Source: Actinoallomurus bryophytorum
GTDB lineage: Bacteria > Actinomycetota > Actinomycetes > Streptosporangiales > Streptosporangiaceae
DNA: 64,000 bases
Assembly: GCF_006716425.1 (NCBI RefSeq)
Contig: NZ_VFOZ01000001.1
Span: 4,464,001 to 4,528,000 of the forward strand
Reading direction: 5' to 3'
Part shown: piece after piece, positions 61,454-64,000 of the stretch
How the letters are laid out: each line of letters begins with the position of its first letter
Numbering within the stretch: the first letter of the stretch is position 1
Made by a program: the position numbers and the translations under genes
Notes under the pieces: model-generated
Told to the model about the DNA's origin: nothing
What the model saw: the letters and a program-made list of their open reading frames with translations, nothing else
The model's database searches: none

Positions 61454-61957
61454 TCAGTCGGGATGCGGGTCGAACCCGCCGTACCGGCCCTGATGGTATA
61501 GGAGCGGCCCACCGGACGTACCCAGCTCAGTACCAATCACGATTCCGACCACGAGCCAATGATCACCCAACGCGATGGTGTCGTAGGGCTCGCACAGCAG
61601 GTGAACGGTGATTCCGCCGAGGATCGGCACCCCGTACGGGCCCGTTCGCCAACGGGTGGGCGACCCGAAACGATCGATGCCGCGCACGGCGAAACGCGAC
61701 GCGGTCGCCGCCTGGTCGCCGGCGAGCACGTTGACGCCGAAGACCGGCGCCTGCCGCAGGTCCGGCCAGGTCGTGGACGCGCGGTCGACGCAGAACGACA
61801 CGAGCGGGGGGTCCAGGCTGACCGAGGTCAGCGACGTCGCGGTCAGTCCCACCGGGCCCGGCCCGGTGATCACGGCCACGCCGGAGGCGTGCCGGCCCAG
61901 TGCGAGCCGGAACCGGTTCGCGTCCACGATCGGCTTCTGCGTCACTCGGGTGTTCAT
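61454..61957 (-). CDS. Flavin reductase domain protein
   Basis: A 167-residue FMN-binding split-barrel protein from ATG 61957 (MNTRVTQKP), which overlaps the upstream NADPH:FMN reductase stop (ATGA). Motifs are 'FRLALGRHASGVAVITG', 'GLTATSLTSVSLDPPLVSFCVD', 'FGVNVLAGDQ' and 'LVVGIVIGTEL'. It would supply reduced flavin to the LLM monooxygenase. It is the last gene of the sulfonate operon on the minus strand. Confidence 0.9.
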   Translation of the reverse strand: MNTRVTQKPIVDANRFRLALGRHASGVAVITGPGPVGLTATSLTSVSLDPPLVSFCVDRASTTWPDLRQAPVFGVNVLAGDQAATASRFAVRGIDRFGSPTRWRTGPYGVPILGGITVHLLCEPYDTIALGDHWLVVGIVIGTELGTSGGPLLYHQGRYGGFDPHPD

Positions 61958-62484
61958 CGACCGCCTGCCGTTTCCGGTAGTCGTACGGCCGCCGCCCACT
62001 CGGCCAGGATCTCCTCGATCCGCCCCAGCTCGGACTCGACCACGGCGAGCCCCGGCGTGGGCACGGTCGCGCCGAGCTCGACGAGGAGCGGGCGCAGGTG
62101 CACCTCGACCGCGAGCGCGTGCCGGGGCGAGCCCATCACGAGCAGCGGCAGCGCAGTGACGCCGCCGAGCGAGGGCACCCGGTCGAGGAACGCCTTCAGC
62201 AGACCCGTGTAGGTGCCCTTGTACGTCGGGCTCGCGACCACCAGGAGGTCGGCCGACGTGACGCGTTCGACGGCGTCCTCCAGCGCCACCGAGGCGTGCG
62301 GGCCGAGCAGTACGGGAGCCAGCGCGGTCAGGTCGATGATCTCGGGCGTGATGCCGGGCGCGAGCGCCTGTGCGGCCTGGGCGGCGACCGCGTGCGTACG
62401 TGAGGCCGGGCGCGGGTTGCCCACGAGGACGACGACGCGCGTGCCGTGGCGGGTGGTGGTGCCGGCCTTCGACGGGGCGCTCAC
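61954..62484 (-). CDS. ssuE: NADPH-dependent FMN reductase (SsuE-like)
   Basis: A 176-residue flavodoxin-like reductase starting at GTG 62484 that overlaps the ssuD stop (GTGA). The FMN-phosphate loop is [11 protein letters not shown], then '[26 protein letters not shown]' and '[28 protein letters not shown]'. It reduces FMN for the sulfonate monooxygenase. Having both SsuE and a split-barrel reductase in one operon is redundant; one may serve a different enzyme. Confidence 0.9.
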   Translation of the reverse strand: MSAPSKAGTTTRHGTRVVVLVGNPRPASRTHAVAAQAAQALAPGITPEIIDLTALAPVLLGPHASVALEDAVERVTSADLLVVASPTYKGTYTGLLKAFLDRVPSLGGVTALPLLVMGSPRHALAVEVHLRPLLVELGATVPTPGLAVVESELGRIEEILAEWAAAVRLPETAGGR

Positions 62485-63587
62485 GCGGCGTCCTCGCGCA
62501 GGCCGAGGCGGTTCAGCTCGGGCAGCACGCCCTCGCCGAACCAGTACGCCTCCTCCAGGTGCGGGTACCCCGACAGGACGAACTCCTCGATGCCGAGCGA
62601 GGCGTACTCCGCGATGCGCTCGGCAACCTGGCCATGGCTGCCGACGAGCGCGGTACCCGCGCCTCCGCGTACGAGGCCCACTCCGGCCCAGAGATTGGGG
62701 TAGATCTCTAGGTCATGGGCGGACCCGCCGGTGCGGAAGTCCTCGTGCAGGGCCCGCATCCGCTTCTGGCCCACCGACTCGCTGCGGGCCAGGCCCTCCT
62801 GGGCGGCGGCGATCTCGGCCGGGTCCAGGTCGTCGAGCAGGCGGTCCGCCGCGACCCAGGCCTCCTTGGCCGTGTCGCGGGTCACGACGTGCAGCCGGAT
62901 GCCGAACCGCAGCCGCCGTCCCTGCTCCTCGGCCAGCCCGCGGATCCACTCGATCTTCTGCTTGACCTGCTGGGGCGGCTCGCCCCAGGTCAGGTAGACG
63001 TTCACGTGCCTGGCCGCCACCGGGCCCGCCGCGGGAGAGGAGCCGCCGAAGTACAGCTCGGGGATCGGGTCCGGCGCCGCCGAGACGGTCGCGCCCTCGA
63101 CCTGGTAGTGGTCACCCTTGAAGTCGTACGGCTCCCCACTCCAGGCGCCGCGCACGATGGACAGGAACTCATCGGTACGCGCGTAGCGCTCGTCGTGGGA
63201 CAGATGGTCCCCGAAGCGCGCCTGCTCGGTGCGCTCGCCGCCGGTGACGATGTTGAGCAGCAGCCGGCCGCGCGAGAGCCGCTGGTACGTCGCGGCCATC
63301 TGCGCGGCCAGCGTCGGGGACAGCGCGCCGGGACGGAAGGCGACGAGGAACTTCAGGCGCTCGGTCTCGCGGGTCAGCGCGGCCGTGGTCAGCCAGGCGT
63401 CCTCGCACTGTGTGCCGGTGGGGGTGAGGACGCCCTCGAAGCCGAGTTGTTCGGCCGACCGCGCGATCTGCGCCAGGTACTCGATGTCCGGCGGGCGCTG
63501 CACCCCGCGCCGGGCGGCCCCGTGACCGCCGCCGACGAGGTTGCGGCCGTCACCGCTCGTGGGCAGGAACCAGTGGAACTTCGTCAT
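62481..63587 (-). CDS. ssuD: LLM-class FMN-dependent alkanesulfonate monooxygenase
   Basis: A 368-residue luciferase-like TIM barrel. Landmarks are [12 protein letters not shown] at the start, '[27 protein letters not shown]', '[40 protein letters not shown]' and '[27 protein letters not shown]'. These are the SsuD pattern. It oxidises alkanesulfonates to aldehyde and sulfite with reduced FMN. It overlaps ssuA stop and ssuE start by four bases each, so the operon is tightly coupled. Confidence 0.94.
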   Translation of the reverse strand: MTKFHWFLPTSGDGRNLVGGGHGAARRGVQRPPDIEYLAQIARSAEQLGFEGVLTPTGTQCEDAWLTTAALTRETERLKFLVAFRPGALSPTLAAQMAATYQRLSRGRLLLNIVTGGERTEQARFGDHLSHDERYARTDEFLSIVRGAWSGEPYDFKGDHYQVEGATVSAAPDPIPELYFGGSSPAAGPVAARHVNVYLTWGEPPQQVKQKIEWIRGLAEEQGRRLRFGIRLHVVTRDTAKEAWVAADRLLDDLDPAEIAAAQEGLARSESVGQKRMRALHEDFRTGGSAHDLEIYPNLWAGVGLVRGGAGTALVGSHGQVAERIAEYASLGIEEFVLSGYPHLEEAYWFGEGVLPELNRLGLREDAA

Positions 63588-64000
63588 GACGAGCCTCCGG
63601 GAACGGTGTCGTTGAAGCGCCGGTCGACGAAGTCGCCGATCTTCAGGCGGCCGGGGATGAGCTTGGCGTCGGAGAACGCGTCGGCGAGCTGCTGCTCACC
63701 GGTGATGACGGTGTCGTCGAGCTGGACCGGCTTGGTGACGCGCCGGTGCGCGGCGACCTGGGCGACGGGAAGCGGCAGCCCGATCTGCGCGGACCACGTC
63801 TTGGCCCACTGGTCCTGGTGGGTCGCGGCCCAGACCGTGGCGCGGTCCAGCCGGGTCAGGTAGTCGCGGATCGCCGCGACCTTCGCCTTGTCCTTCAACG
63901 CCTTGGCCGCGGCGACGTTGAACTGGTAGTTGGTGCCGAAGCCGTTGCCGTAGACCAGGGTGCGGGCGCCGGTCTGCGCCTGGGCCTGCGCGGTGTAGGG
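63584..64000 (-). CDS. ssuA: Aliphatic sulfonate ABC transporter substrate-binding protein (C-terminal part)
   Basis: The C-terminal 138 residues of a periplasmic-type sulfonate-binding protein, cut by the window edge on its N-terminal side. It contains '[23 protein letters not shown]', '[41 protein letters not shown]' and '[27 protein letters not shown]', typical of SsuA-like proteins. It is first in the visible operon and overlaps ssuD by four bases. The rest of the gene and any permease lie to the right of the window. Confidence 0.92.
   Translation of the reverse strand, partial: PYTAQAQAQTGARTLVYGNGFGTNYQFNVAAAKALKDKAKVAAIRDYLTRLDRATVWAATHQDQWAKTWSAQIGLPLPVAQVAAHRRVTKPVQLDDTVITGEQQLADAFSDAKLIPGRLKIGDFVDRRFNDTVPGGSS

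Overview
The window is high-GC DNA with dense, overlapping genes, many GTG starts and many candidate leaderless starts. It encodes NucS, the Mec-CysO-CysM cysteine system, ClpS-DUF2017, DUF3039 and an LPXTG protein, which together point to an actinomycete. I favour the Streptosporangiales or Thermomonosporaceae (Actinomadura-like), by inference only. About sixty intact protein genes are supported. No tRNA, rRNA or CRISPR array was seen.

Layout. 1-10.2 kb is an accessory-looking stretch: a frame-broken deacetylase-like gene, TetR regulators each beside an SDR oxidoreductase, a corrinoid adenosyltransferase, a secreted M28 aminopeptidase, a GMC oxidoreductase, and an ECF sigma factor paired with an esterase. 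10.2-18.8 kb holds a small membrane protein, an aldehyde dehydrogenase, a four-gene ABC exporter plus two-component operon with 4-bp overlaps, a TetR gene coupled to an M50 membrane protease, and another SDR. 18.8-27.3 kb is core-like: nucS, two alpha/beta hydrolases, an AI-2E family permease, a DivIVA/Scy-type coiled-coil protein, methylmalonyl-CoA epimerase, thiolase and meaB. 27.5-34.6 kb has a methyltransferase, a run of membrane proteins (DUF2156 MprF-like, DUF4230, DUF2127) and an ABC pair whose ATPase has lost most catalytic motifs. 34.9-45.3 kb has a MarR regulator, an isobutyryl-CoA-mutase-type large subunit behind a perfect 20-bp palindrome, a thioredoxin-TPR protein, a Cmk-like kinase, malic enzyme, an LPXTG protein, YqgE, DUF3039, an M43 lipoprotein protease and a helicase.

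45.3-46.6 kb is nearly gene-poor, with tandem repeats and a TetR remnant. 46.6-57.3 kb (gluconokinase, pncA, pncB, clpS, DUF2017, mec, cysO, cysM, murI, Rv1339-like hydrolase, rph, rdgB) follows the M. tuberculosis Rv1330c-Rv1341 order from memory. Here the rhomboid position is replaced by a Clp-N/HTH regulator and a thioesterase, and a 160-bp MITE-like element lies between mec and cysO. 57.3-59.5 kb is a decay zone: a TetR pseudogene, a SUKH gene between 22-bp direct repeats, and a truncated IS982-family transposase. 59.5-61.4 kb holds two MEDS-domain genes fused to an anti-sigma ATPase and to a STAS-like domain. 61.4-64 kb is an overlapping sulfonate-use operon (ssuA-ssuD-ssuE-flavin reductase) running off the right edge.

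Joint functions. The adenosyltransferase, epimerase, MeaB, thiolase, mutase and malic enzyme fit B12-dependent acyl-CoA and propionate handling, although they sit in separate transcription units. The strongest leads for new biology are the MEDS partner-switch pair, the degenerate ABC ATPase, the self-operator-bearing Clp-N/HTH regulator, the TetR-M50 coupling, the repeat-flanked SUKH gene, and two small proteins (33 and 35 residues).
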